Shown here one piece after another: positions 1-6,588 of a DNA stretch of 13,014 nucleotides. Under the pieces are notes generated by a model. That model did no database searches, had not been told where the DNA came from, and was given only the letters and a program-made list of their open reading frames with translations. Numbering within the stretch: the first letter of the stretch is position 1; every line of letters begins with the position of its first letter. Source of the DNA: JACPKO01 sp964406775 (GTDB taxonomy: Bacteria > Patescibacteriota > Microgenomatia > Daviesbacterales > UBA10151); NCBI GenBank assembly GCA_964406775.1, contig CAYOSW010000029.1, positions 1-13,014 of the forward strand. The letters run 5' to 3'. A program made the translations under genes and the position numbers.

Positions 1-294
1 AGTCCCGTTAAAATCCACTTTAATTTTCTGATTGTTTTTAGCTAATAGTATTTGTGTAAACTTTTCTTCAACTTGCATATCAAAAGGGACTTTAAAACTA
101 ATTTTCAAATTTTTAGAATAATAATCCTTAAATTGTGATTCTGTAACAATATTTTGGTAATTTACTTGGTTCGTTACCAAAGAATCCTCTTGTTTTGAGA
201 AAAAACCGTTTTTAAACCCATAGACACTAACCACTCCTAAAGCAAGTGTAGCAATTAAAAATATCACTTTAATATTCCCCGACTGGTTGGTCAT
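1..294 (-). CDS. Partial membrane-anchored hypothetical protein (3' end cut by window edge)
   Basis: Reading the minus strand from the ATG at 294-292 gives 98 uninterrupted codons up to position 1, so the gene is truncated at its 3' end by the window. The product begins MTNQSGNIKVIFLIATLALG. A short polar N-terminus is followed by a hydrophobic segment at about residues 9-27, which looks like an uncleaved signal anchor with the rest of the protein outside. After a polar linker there is a segment reading YYSKNLKISFKVPFDMQVEE (about residues 63-82). That pattern resembles the start of small beta-rich extracytoplasmic domains (PsbP-like style), but I cannot assign a family. It is divergent from the M23 peptidase gene, with 83 bases between the two starts. 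No Shine-Dalgarno sequence is visible before the ATG. The frame is convincing because it is open throughout and has membrane-anchor logic; function is unknown. Confidence 0.65.
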   Translation of the reverse strand, partial: MTNQSGNIKVIFLIATLALGVVSVYGFKNGFFSKQEDSLVTNQVNYQNIVTESQFKDYYSKNLKISFKVPFDMQVEEKFTQILLAKNNQKIKVDFNGT

Positions 295-339
295 TCTAAT
301 CTTAATTTACACCCTTAATCTTATCATTGTAAATACCTA

Positions 340-368
340 TTGACAGTTCGGTTCTACTTCGGTATTAA
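340..368 (+). promoter_or_regulatory. Candidate sigma70-type promoter for the M23 peptidase gene
   Basis: A perfect -35 TTGACA (340-345) is followed after 17 bases by TATTAA (363-368, 4 of 6 to TATAAT). The expected transcription start, about 375, lies only a few bases before the GTG start at 378, so the message would be almost leaderless. It lies in the 83-base divergent gap, the natural place for a promoter. The start is predicted from spacing only. Confidence 0.5.
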
Positions 369-377
369 TAATTTAAG

Positions 378-2921
378 GTGATTGTCCTAAGCCTTAAATT
401 GTTTTTCCTCGTATTCTCTTTCCTGCTTTTAGTGCGGCCTGTTTTTGCCCAAGATTATTTTTCTGAAGAATTCAATCAAACCCGTCCGGGAGGCCAACTT
501 GATCCTGAAAAGTGGGTTGTTTATGAAAACCGTCCGCCTGTCTGTTCCGGCGACCTGATTAAGGAAACCGGAGGATTTGCTACATTCATTCAATGCGTAG
601 ATTCCCAAAAGTTTCCCTATGTGACCAGCAAAAACGATCCTTTTCCTCAGGAAAATTTTACTGCAGTTATTAAGTTTCAATATACAAATGTCCGACCTTG
701 GGGGACAGGAATTCAAATAGCCGATACGGCTCCGAATAATGGAGGCGGGTTTACATCCCTTTTTAGTCTGGGTGTTTGGGAGGACAGATCAAGCGGACTG
801 GGTATGAGAATTAATTTTAAAGATAGTGTCGTTTATCACTCCTCTATAAATACCCTTCCCCACGAATTAAAAATCGAAAGAAAGGGTTCGGTTTATAAAC
901 TTTACCTGGACAATCAATTAATTTTTACCACGCCGGTAACTCAGGAAAAGGTGCACGCAATTTATTTGGGAAATCCTTCAACTCAATCCGGACCTCCCTA
1001 CCCTGGCTGGACGTGGTTTAAAGTTGATTACATTAGGGTTACTGATGACGGACCGGCCGAAATTATTCCTGAACCTTTTCTGGATTTACCTTGGGATTAT
1101 GAATCAAAAGGAATATCGTTTAATGATTCCGCATTGTCTATAACCTCATATTTCGACCACGAATATCCACTCTTAAGTGCTGGTTTAGATCTATCTGAAA
1201 CATCAACATCGAATTTAGATCTTGTTAATTTTTTTGGTGATAAAAACCCAAAACTTCCTTATTCAAAACACGATGGTTACGACTATGCAAAAAGGGCCAG
1301 AGTAAATTTTAAAGACCCTGTCAAGGCTGCAGCTGCAGGCAAAGCCTACTTTAAAACATTTTTCCCCGGCCCCTTTTCCCGATGCGGCGCCTGCGGAGAA
1401 ATGATAGTAATTGATCACGGAAACGGCTTTATGACTAGGTATTTACATTTAGACGACTCCAGCTTCTTGATCGCAAACCGACAAAATACCGGACCTATTA
1501 GTGTAACGACTGGTCAGCTTATAGGATATGTCGGTCATACCGGTAATACAGATCCAGCAGATGAACGCGGTGCGCATATCCACTTTGATGTTATTCAGGA
1601 TAAAAATAATGATGGCAATTTTGAAGATAATATCCCTGACGGAATTACTGACCCTTTTGGGTGGCAATCTGCCGAACCCGACCCTTGGGAAAACTATTCT
1701 TTCTTTTATAATGGCGCTCAAAGAAAAGGTGCTAAAAGCTATTATTTGTTTACTAAAAAATTAGATCACCTGAAAGAAACACTTTCGTCTAATGCTAAAG
1801 TTTTTGAGGTCGGAAAAGCCAAGCTGGAAATCCCTGAAGGCACAACTAATCAAGATCTGGATTTATCTATTAAATCCGAGCCTAACTTCACTAGTAATCT
1901 GTTAAATTCATTGGGCTCAATATTAAATATTGAGGCTAAAAATTCAGCAGGAAATCAAGTAACAACCTTCTTAAAAAATTTCTCCTTATCTATTAATTTT
2001 TCTCAGTTCGATCTTAGCCATTATAACCTTGATACCCTTTCTATCTACTCCAGTACTGATGGAGAAAACTGGACAAAAGAAAATACCTCTATAGATTCAA
2101 ACAACAAGAATGCTACCACTTTCATCAATCATTTAACGCATTTTGCCTTAATGGCTGAAAGGTTAGATACAACTGCACCGGTTACGACCCCCACTCTGGA
2201 AGGACAAAAAGGTACTGGTAACAATTTCCGTTCTGACGTCAAACTGTATCTTGATTCAACAGATAACGGCGGGCTGGGAGTTGAGTTTACAGCCTATGGT
2301 TTTGAAGAATCGCAATGGCAAACCTATACTTCCCCATTAACATTCTCCACTGAAGGATATCACAAAATCTATTTCTATTCTCAAGACAAAGATGGGAATC
2401 TTGAAGAAATTAAATCTCTAGAATTCTCTATAGATAAAACCATTCCTGAAGCCGAAATTTTTGCGGATCCTCAGGACTATCAAATAAAAGTTATTGCGGA
2501 ACCTGAAGGCTCAGGTGAAGTTACCCTGAATAAAGATCGCGATAAAGCTACATATAATATTACGGATCAGGCAGGTAATAATTTAGAAATTTCGACAGAA
2601 TTGAAGGAAAACGGTATCCCTAAAGAAATAAAAATCCTGAGTTTAAAATATAATTCCGACCCACCAATTCAATTACCCAAAAATACTTATACAACAGACT
2701 TTATTTTAAAACCCTCCCCTAAATCGAGTCCTGAACTTATCAGGATAAATCACTTTTTTGATATGGACGGTTATGGGAAATATATTATTTTTGCGGATGC
2801 GAGGAAGAATATTACAAAAATTGATTATTTTAATGGGAAGATTCATACAAGCGAAGAAAAACCCGGAATTGTATTGCTGAAACTTTTAACAAACAAAGGC
2901 AAGTTTGAATACAGCTTCTAA
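378..2921 (+). CDS. Secreted M23 (lysostaphin-type) metallopeptidase with lectin-like and Ig-like domains
   Basis: This 847-residue exported protein probably cuts peptide cross-links of peptidoglycan. Residues 1-24 form a signal peptide (VFA before QD). Residues ~27-222 resemble a concanavalin A-like lectin/glucanase sandwich (FSEEFN, WTWFKVDYIRV). The M23 domain spans ~295-405 and keeps the zinc and catalytic set: H298 and D302 in HDGYD, H357 in RYLHL, and H400/H402 in HIH, so it should be active. Residues ~474-595 form a beta-rich domain, and ~597-690 resemble an OmpL47/Ig-like domain (STEGYHKIYFYSQDKDGN). The last ~150 residues are unrecognised, with no sorting motif or C-terminal anchor. 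The start is GTG at 378; a stop at 369-371 prevents a longer frame, and TTG at 399 is the only close alternative. As first gene before the pilin array it may open the wall for machine assembly, as VirB1-type hydrolases do, or attack a partner cell's wall; both roles are inferred. Confidence 0.88.
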   Translation: MIVLSLKLFFLVFSFLLLVRPVFAQDYFSEEFNQTRPGGQLDPEKWVVYENRPPVCSGDLIKETGGFATFIQCVDSQKFPYVTSKNDPFPQENFTAVIKFQYTNVRPWGTGIQIADTAPNNGGGFTSLFSLGVWEDRSSGLGMRINFKDSVVYHSSINTLPHELKIERKGSVYKLYLDNQLIFTTPVTQEKVHAIYLGNPSTQSGPPYPGWTWFKVDYIRVTDDGPAEIIPEPFLDLPWDYESKGISFNDSALSITSYFDHEYPLLSAGLDLSETSTSNLDLVNFFGDKNPKLPYSKHDGYDYAKRARVNFKDPVKAAAAGKAYFKTFFPGPFSRCGACGEMIVIDHGNGFMTRYLHLDDSSFLIANRQNTGPISVTTGQLIGYVGHTGNTDPADERGAHIHFDVIQDKNNDGNFEDNIPDGITDPFGWQSAEPDPWENYSFFYNGAQRKGAKSYYLFTKKLDHLKETLSSNAKVFEVGKAKLEIPEGTTNQDLDLSIKSEPNFTSNLLNSLGSILNIEAKNSAGNQVTTFLKNFSLSINFSQFDLSHYNLDTLSIYSSTDGENWTKENTSIDSNNKNATTFINHLTHFALMAERLDTTAPVTTPTLEGQKGTGNNFRSDVKLYLDSTDNGGLGVEFTAYGFEESQWQTYTSPLTFSTEGYHKIYFYSQDKDGNLEEIKSLEFSIDKTIPEAEIFADPQDYQIKVIAEPEGSGEVTLNKDRDKATYNITDQAGNNLEISTELKENGIPKEIKILSLKYNSDPPIQLPKNTYTTDFILKPSPKSSPELIRINHFFDMDGYGKYIIFADARKNITKIDYFNGKIHTSEEKPGIVLLKLLTNKGKFEYSF

Positions 2922-2923
2922 TC

Positions 2924-2952
2924 ATCCCAAGTTTATAATTGCAGATTGGGGT
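2924..2952 (+). terminator. Weak hairpin between the peptidase and Ig/pilin genes
   Basis: ATCCCAA (2924-2930) can pair with TTGGGGT (2946-2952), giving seven pairs including one G-U, around a 15-base loop, followed by ATTTT. It sits just after the TAA at 2919-2921. It could be a weak terminator or attenuator, but the stem is short and the T-run poor. Confidence 0.2.
2934..2939 (+). promoter_or_regulatory. Possible -10 element (TATAAT) upstream of the Ig/pilin fusion gene
   Basis: An exact TATAAT lies in the 54-base gap, 36 bases before the ATG at 2976. No acceptable -35 hexamer exists at 16-18 bases upstream; the nearest, TTGAAT (2905-2910), is 23 bases away. It also falls in the loop of the hairpin above. 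In AT-rich spacer DNA an isolated TATAAT is weak evidence. Confidence 0.25.
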
Positions 2953-2975
2953 ATTTTCGGTGTAAGCTGAGGTTA

Positions 2976-4253
2976 ATGCCAAAGTATTTGGTTTCGTTAT
3001 TACTCCTAATTCTTACATTTTCTACCCTTGTCAAGCCCGTCAGTGCTCAGTCTTCGCCTGATAAATTAACTTGTGATGACGTAAGCGCTTCTTTTTCCAA
3101 AACGGGCTATACAAATGAGGATGTTAAAGTCTCGCTTACTTTTAAAAACCCCTCCACCGCTCCAAACGGAACCTACCGAATATTGGTCTCCACAGGAGAC
3201 GCCGCTTTTCCCTGGGGAGGATATCAAGACCAGGATCTCGATTTCAGCGGCAAACAAGGGACTTATGAATATATTATTCCGGGAAGTAATTTCAGCAAGC
3301 CTTACAAATATTTTGTCTATCTCGAAAACCCCGGATGGGTTTACAACTCTACGATGTGCCAATTCCCCGGTTCCATAACAATCTTCAACAAGAATTTCGC
3401 CGACCTGGCTGACAAATGCAAAATTAATTTGTCGGATAACTACAAGATTGATGAAAATATGCAGGGCTCAATTTTTATACCGGAAGATAAGGACGTAAGT
3501 TTTTATTTTGAAATATACCGAGGTAAAGTTACTGTCCCGTCCGCTCCACTTATGGCCTCAACTGGTATTAATTCTACTCCCGTTCTCAGACTCAGCAGTA
3601 CCAATACTACAGTCGGTACTGAGCCCGCCAACCGTACGCTTGTTGGAGGAAAAGACAATGTTCTGCAAGGGGAAAATATTAAGAAGTTAGGATTAGGGCA
3701 GTATACCGCTGTCGTCAGAGCTGTAACAGGAGGAGGGGTTACCGGCGGCCCCGCCTTTCATTTTTACTGCGCTTTTAAACAATTTCAAGTATCTCGGGAC
3801 GATACAACTGCCACAACCCCTGGAACCAGCTTAACAGCACCCGGAGCAAAAGTCGCTGAAGCCATTGAATACAAAGAAGCAATTATGAGCTGTCTTCAGA
3901 ACAGTAAAAACTGTACTACATCTAAACCCCAGAATTGCGATCCCGGCAACGGACAATTAAGCGACAGTGGCAAAGGAATTATGACCGCCATAGGTTGTGT
4001 GCCGACGGAACCGAAGACGCTTGTTGAAAGTCTCATAAAATACGCATCTCTGGCAGCCGGAGGAATCGCTTTAATAATTATGATCCTTGCCGCTCTCCAA
4101 ATGATCACTGCGGAGGGCAATCCCGAATCGATTAAAAAAGCTCAGGAGAAGTTTTATTCAGCAATAATCGGATTACTGCTGATTATTTTTTCGGTACTTT
4201 TAATGCAGGTCATCGGCGTTGACATACTCGGATTAAACAGTTTCGGCAAATAG
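2976..4253 (+). CDS. Secreted Ig-like ectodomain protein with C-terminal VirB2/TrbC-like pilin hairpin
   Basis: A 425-residue product. I chose ATG 2976 over the in-frame TTG at 2946 because it opens directly into a signal peptide (MPKYLVSLLLLILTFSTLV, cleavage at VSA before QS) and has GAGG three bases upstream. The mature protein has two beta-rich Ig-like segments (roughly residues 30-140 and 145-280) containing cysteines, then a T/P-rich linker and a cysteine-containing stretch. The C-terminal ~95 residues begin GIMTAIGCVPTEP (about residue 334) and form two transmembrane helices (~355-377 and ~392-420) joined by the loop TAEGNPESIKKAQEK. This is the same TM-charged loop-TM plan as the ten genes downstream. 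Proteins with a long ectodomain and this C-terminal module are, to my knowledge, common in Patescibacteria, without experimental function. It may be a tip or specialised subunit, or a surface receptor co-assembled with the pilins; this is inferred. The stop is TAG, the only one in the window. Confidence 0.8.
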   Translation: MPKYLVSLLLLILTFSTLVKPVSAQSSPDKLTCDDVSASFSKTGYTNEDVKVSLTFKNPSTAPNGTYRILVSTGDAAFPWGGYQDQDLDFSGKQGTYEYIIPGSNFSKPYKYFVYLENPGWVYNSTMCQFPGSITIFNKNFADLADKCKINLSDNYKIDENMQGSIFIPEDKDVSFYFEIYRGKVTVPSAPLMASTGINSTPVLRLSSTNTTVGTEPANRTLVGGKDNVLQGENIKKLGLGQYTAVVRAVTGGGVTGGPAFHFYCAFKQFQVSRDDTTATTPGTSLTAPGAKVAEAIEYKEAIMSCLQNSKNCTTSKPQNCDPGNGQLSDSGKGIMTAIGCVPTEPKTLVESLIKYASLAAGGIALIIMILAALQMITAEGNPESIKKAQEKFYSAIIGLLLIIFSVLLMQVIGVDILGLNSFGK

Positions 4254-4282
4254 TTGCCCTGAGCGACTAAACAATATACGAT
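4254..4282 (+). promoter_or_regulatory. Candidate internal promoter before the small pilin array
   Basis: TTGCCC (4254-4259, 4 of 6) is separated by 17 bases from TACGAT (4277-4282, 4 of 6). The predicted start falls on or next to the ATG at 4289, implying a leaderless message, and no Shine-Dalgarno is present in the 35-base gap. TTGCC (4254-4258) can also pair with GGCAA (4245-4249) across the preceding stop codon, forming a small 5-bp hairpin with an ATAG loop. Both hexamers are imperfect. Confidence 0.3.
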
Positions 4283-4288
4283 AGATTT

Positions 4289-4642
4289 ATGAAACTTGCC
4301 CTATCCCTACCCGGCTTTCCCGGACAAGTAGCGAATAATCCAGCGGCGAAAAACTTTCCCGAAGGAACAACTAATCTAGCCTTTGTGATTTCGAAATTTG
4401 CTGAAGTCGCGCTTTATGTTGGAGCTTTCCTAATGTTTTTCTGGGCCGCTTGGGGGGTTTTTGATTATATACGTGCCGAAGGAAATAAAGAAGCTTTAGC
4501 AAAAGCGAGAAAACGCATCCAGTGGGCTATTGCGGGGTTTGTTATTCTCCTTTTCGCCTATTTTATAGGTGATGTTGTTCAGCAAATTTTACTAGCCGGC
4601 GCCAATCCCGGAGCTAAAGTTCTCAGTCCCTTAAGTAAATAA
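4289..4642 (+). CDS. VirB2/TrbC-like T4SS pilin, array member 1 (no signal peptide)
   Basis: A 117-residue protein, the first of ten small tandem paralogues. The N-terminus (MKLALSLPGFPGQV) has no hydrophobic core, so it lacks a normal signal peptide. The in-frame stop TAA at 4268-4270 rules out a longer start. TM1 spans about residues 36-58 and ends WAAWGVFDYI. The loop RAEGNKEALAKARKRIQ (62-78) is strongly basic and should stay in the cytoplasm. TM2 is about 79-100, and the tail is short and polar. Compared with the central copies, SGGDKE is replaced by AEGNKE, but the AxxKARKRI part is kept. It follows the Ig/pilin fusion by 35 bases and precedes the next gene by one base. The role as a pilus or channel subunit rests on the family resemblance to VirB2/TrbC-type pilins (Pfam T4SS_pilin), not on direct evidence. 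Confidence 0.75.
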   Translation: MKLALSLPGFPGQVANNPAAKNFPEGTTNLAFVISKFAEVALYVGAFLMFFWAAWGVFDYIRAEGNKEALAKARKRIQWAIAGFVILLFAYFIGDVVQQILLAGANPGAKVLSPLSK

Positions 4643-4643
4643 T

Positions 4644-4967
4644 ATGGATTTTATAAGACCTGCTATCGCTCAAACTCAGCCCAAAGCAGATATCAGTAAG
4701 GAATTCCCGCTAGCTTGGGGAAGTTTGGGAGCTTTTACAGGCGCACTTATTCCCCTAGCCTTCACAATTGCCGCAATGATGGTTTCATTCTATTTTATTA
4801 TTGCCGCTTTTGAGCTCATCACCTCTCAAGGGGACAAGGCTCATATTGTTTCTGCCCGATCTAAGATTTACCATTCAATAATAGGGTTCATCCTTTTAAT
4901 TGTTTTATTTTTAGTTATGCAATACATCATACCTCAGCTTGGAGTGAAAGGCTTAAGTCTTTTTTAA
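4644..4967 (+). CDS. VirB2/TrbC-like T4SS pilin, array member 2 (no hydrophobic signal core)
   Basis: A 107-residue protein, the shortest of the array. The ATG is one base after the previous stop, and the in-frame stop TAA at 4632-4634 excludes an upstream start. There is no Shine-Dalgarno, so translation probably depends on coupling to the gene before it. The N-terminus MDFIRPAIAQTQP ends in the AxAQ pattern seen at cleavage sites of its neighbours but has no hydrophobic core before it. TM1 is about 33-58, the loop SQGDKAHIVSARSKIYH about 61-77, and TM2 about 78-97. The loop is a diverged form of SGGDKEKVSNARK with the G-D-K and A-R positions retained. The extracytoplasmic tail is very short (GVKGLSLF). 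Confidence 0.75.
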   Translation: MDFIRPAIAQTQPKADISKEFPLAWGSLGAFTGALIPLAFTIAAMMVSFYFIIAAFELITSQGDKAHIVSARSKIYHSIIGFILLIVLFLVMQYIIPQLGVKGLSLF

Positions 4968-4969
4968 CT

Positions 4970-5299
4970 ATGAAACTGATAGCTCAAAGTATTCAGCAAA
5001 CCTTCGGAACTATTCAAACACCCAGCCAAATAAGCGGAATGGGCACAGGGGCGGCAGGGATCAATACCCTGCTTGATAACGTAGTGGGGATTTTCTTTGC
5101 GGCGGCGGGGATGGCTTTCATCATAATGTTTGTTTGGGGCGCCGTTCAGATGATATTGTCGGGAGGAGATAAGGAAGCAGTCAGTAAGGCCCGGGGCAAG
5201 ATAACTTGGGCAATAATAGGTATTGTACTTATGTCTATTTCATATTTGATACTCTACTTACTCCAGACGATAACCGGCTTTAAGTTTTTTGTAAAATAA
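4970..5299 (+). CDS. VirB2/TrbC-like T4SS pilin, array member 3
   Basis: A 109-residue protein. It starts two bases after the preceding TAA, with no Shine-Dalgarno. MKLIAQSIQQ has a very short hydrophobic stretch and an A-Q pair but not a full signal peptide. Residues ~30-45 carry the array's pre-TM1 motif (INTLLDNVVGIFFAAAG). TM1 runs to about residue 63 and ends WGAVQMIL. The loop SGGDKEAVSKARGKIT (64-79) is close to the consensus. TM2 is ~80-102. The tail GFKFFVK is short, without the I/L-P-x-L end found in later copies. Function as an inner-membrane pilin pool or pilus subunit is inferred from the fold and the neighbours. Confidence 0.78.
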   Translation: MKLIAQSIQQTFGTIQTPSQISGMGTGAAGINTLLDNVVGIFFAAAGMAFIIMFVWGAVQMILSGGDKEAVSKARGKITWAIIGIVLMSISYLILYLLQTITGFKFFVK

Positions 5300-5301
5300 A
5301 A

Positions 5302-5706
5302 ATGAAAAAAGTTTACTACTTATTCATATATCCATTCTTGTTTGTTGTTAGCGACACTTATGCACAAGGAATAGGCTTGGATTCCAGTAAAATTCCGGGA
5401 GGAGTGAAAATCTCCAGCAACCCCGGTGATGATTTAGCTAAGGTAATCCGCAATTCTATTGATATTTTATTCGCAATCGGGGCAATGGCTTTTATAATTA
5501 TGATTATCTGGGGCGCCGTTAGCTGGATATTATCCGGTGGAGATAAGGAAAAGGTATCTAATGCAAGGAAGAGAATTACAACATCAATAGTCGGGCTAGT
5601 CTTACTATCCTTATCTTTTGTAATAATTGTTGTGCTTGGGCAAATTCTCAATATCGAGTTCCTGCAAAGCGGAAATTTCAGAATTCCGACACTATATAAG
5701 CCTTAA
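5302..5706 (+). CDS. VirB2/TrbC-like T4SS pilin, array member 4
   Basis: A 134-residue protein with a recognisable signal peptide (residues 1-21, TYA before QG), starting two bases after the preceding stop. After an exported stretch of about 25 residues come the pre-TM1 motif (LAKVIRNSIDILFAIGA), TM1 (~52-77, ending WGAVSWIL), the loop SGGDKEKVSNARKRITT (78-94), TM2 (~95-116), and a tail ending NFRIPTLYKP. This is one of four central copies whose loop is SGGDKEKVSNARK without change. At the DNA level its loop shares 35 bases (5533-5567) exactly with members 6 and 7, and the next 17 bases (5563-5579) exactly with member 5. The plan SP-TM1-basic loop-TM2 matches VirB2-type pilins, in which the loop faces the cytoplasm before assembly. 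Confidence 0.85.
   Translation: MKKVYYLFIYPFLFVVSDTYAQGIGLDSSKIPGGVKISSNPGDDLAKVIRNSIDILFAIGAMAFIIMIIWGAVSWILSGGDKEKVSNARKRITTSIVGLVLLSLSFVIIVVLGQILNIEFLQSGNFRIPTLYKP
5533..5567 (+). repeat. Loop-coding repeat, member 4 copy
   Basis: These 35 bases recur exactly at 6391-6425 and again inside the member 7 copy. They encode SGGDKEKVSNAR. The flanking DNA diverges on both sides, so identity is restricted to the loop. Confidence 0.85.
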
Positions 5707-5707
5707 A

Positions 5708-6136
5708 ATGAATCAAATTGTCGTTAGAGTTCTATTTCTGGGTCTTCTCTTTATTGTCATTAGTTCTATTGTCCCCTTTGTAAGCGCACAGGGAGATATT
5801 ATCGTAAATATCAAACAAAGTCAGGGTACCGGAGTACAGGCCCAAGGCAAAGAACAAGAACTTGTGGGTACAATTTTTAAAAATGTGATTACCCTCTTTT
5901 TCGCCATAGGGGGGATCGGTTTTACGATTATGATTCTTTGGGGGGCGGTTGATTGGATACTTTCCGGTGGAGATAAGGAAAAGGTGTCCAACGCAAGGAA
6001 GAGAATTACTCAGGCAATTATAGGACTCGTTATTTTATCGCTTGTATTTGTTATTATGGCCATAGCCGGTCAGATAACAGGTATCAATGCGCTGCAGTCC
6101 GGTGCATTTAAAATTCCAGGAATAGCGGATCCATAA
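5708..6136 (+). CDS. VirB2/TrbC-like T4SS pilin, array member 5
   Basis: A 142-residue protein. The frame is open from 5627, but the ATG at 5708 is the sensible start: it is one base after the previous TAA and opens into a clear signal peptide (MNQIVVRVLFLGLLFIVISS, cleavage at VSA before QG), while an upstream start would overlap member 4 by 80 bases. The mature N-terminus is polar (about 28-50). It is followed by LVGTIFKNVITLFFAIGG, TM1 (~58-84, ending WGAVDWIL), the loop SGGDKEKVSNARKRITQ (85-101), TM2 (~102-124), and a tail ending FKIPGIADP. The 49 bases at 5937-5985 are identical to 6872-6920 in member 7. There is no Shine-Dalgarno; coupled translation is likely. Confidence 0.85.
   Translation: MNQIVVRVLFLGLLFIVISSIVPFVSAQGDIIVNIKQSQGTGVQAQGKEQELVGTIFKNVITLFFAIGGIGFTIMILWGAVDWILSGGDKEKVSNARKRITQAIIGLVILSLVFVIMAIAGQITGINALQSGAFKIPGIADP
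5937..5985 (+). repeat. TM1-end/loop repeat, member 5 copy (matches 6872-6920)
   Basis: Forty-nine bases are identical to 6872-6920, covering the end of TM1 (WGAVDWIL) and the first half of the loop, in the same codon phase. The match breaks at a synonymous-type change (G at 5986 versus A at 6921). Confidence 0.88.
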
Positions 6137-6138
6137 TA

Positions 6139-6579
6139 ATGAGAAAGAATATCGCAATTCATTTTTTAGTCTTCTTGTTTTTTGTTTTAGGTTGTGTGTC
6201 GGTCGTATCAGCGGCCGGCAATCAAGATTTTACGCTTAAACCTATGCAGGGCTACGGAATACCCGGGCTAGGATCCTCAGGGGAGGGCTTAGTTCAAACT
6301 ATAGTGAAGAATGTTATTTTTCTTTTCTTTACAATCGGCGGACTCGGGTCTGTTGTCTACTTTCTCTGGGGGGCTGTTGATTGGATACTTTCCGGTGGAG
6401 ATAAGGAAAAGGTATCTAATGCAAGAAAGAAGATGACACACGCTTTAATTGGACTTGCACTTTTGGCACTATCATTTGTAATTATCAGAACTGTAGGTCA
6501 AGTTGTAGGTTTTAATCCTCTAGGTAATTTGCAAATCAGAGGATTGGGAAATCCTGACGATTTCGTTACTAATAACTAA
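6139..6579 (+). CDS. VirB2/TrbC-like T4SS pilin, array member 6
   Basis: A 146-residue protein starting two bases after the previous TAA. The signal peptide is MRKNIAIHFLVFLFFVLGCV plus SVVSA, with likely cleavage after residue 25. The C19 in VLGC loosely resembles a lipobox, but the SPase I site VSA-AG fits better. The exported segment is glycine-rich (YGIPGLGSSGEG, ~39-50). Then come LVQTIVKNVIFLFFTIGG, TM1 (~56-83), the loop SGGDKEKVSNARKKMTH (85-101) and TM2 (~102-124), which has an arginine near its outer end (FVIIRTVG). The tail is FNPLGNLQIRGLG plus an acidic end. The protein from LFF(T/A)IGG to the NPL motif is nearly identical to member 7, and 65 bases match it exactly at the DNA level, so these two are the closest pair in the array. 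Confidence 0.86.
   Translation: MRKNIAIHFLVFLFFVLGCVSVVSAAGNQDFTLKPMQGYGIPGLGSSGEGLVQTIVKNVIFLFFTIGGLGSVVYFLWGAVDWILSGGDKEKVSNARKKMTHALIGLALLALSFVIIRTVGQVVGFNPLGNLQIRGLGNPDDFVTNN
6376..6440 (+). repeat. 65-base exact repeat, copy A (matches 6883-6947)
   Basis: Sixty-five bases are identical to 6883-6947, and 74 bases (6367-6440) match with one difference. The repeat encodes VDWILSGGDKEKVSNARKKM plus T and stops abruptly where TM2 begins. It lies 507 bases (169 codons) from copy B, in the same reading phase. Confidence 0.92.
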
Positions 6580-6588
6580 ACTGAAAAT

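Noticed and set aside
2946..2975. TTG start at 2946 for the Ig/pilin fusion gene
   Set aside because: It adds ten polar residues before a signal peptide that starts naturally at ATG 2976, which also has GAGG upstream.
4219..4247. TTGACA at 4219-4224 as a promoter
   Set aside because: No -10 like hexamer exists at 16-18 bases, and it lies inside coding sequence.
5627..5707. Upstream extension of array member 5 to 5627
   Set aside because: It would overlap member 4 by 80 bases and bury the signal peptide that begins at the ATG at 5708.
6139..6195. Lipoprotein signal (VLGC) in array member 6
   Set aside because: The -2 leucine is poor for a lipobox, and a standard VSA cleavage site follows six residues later; paralogues have no cysteine there.
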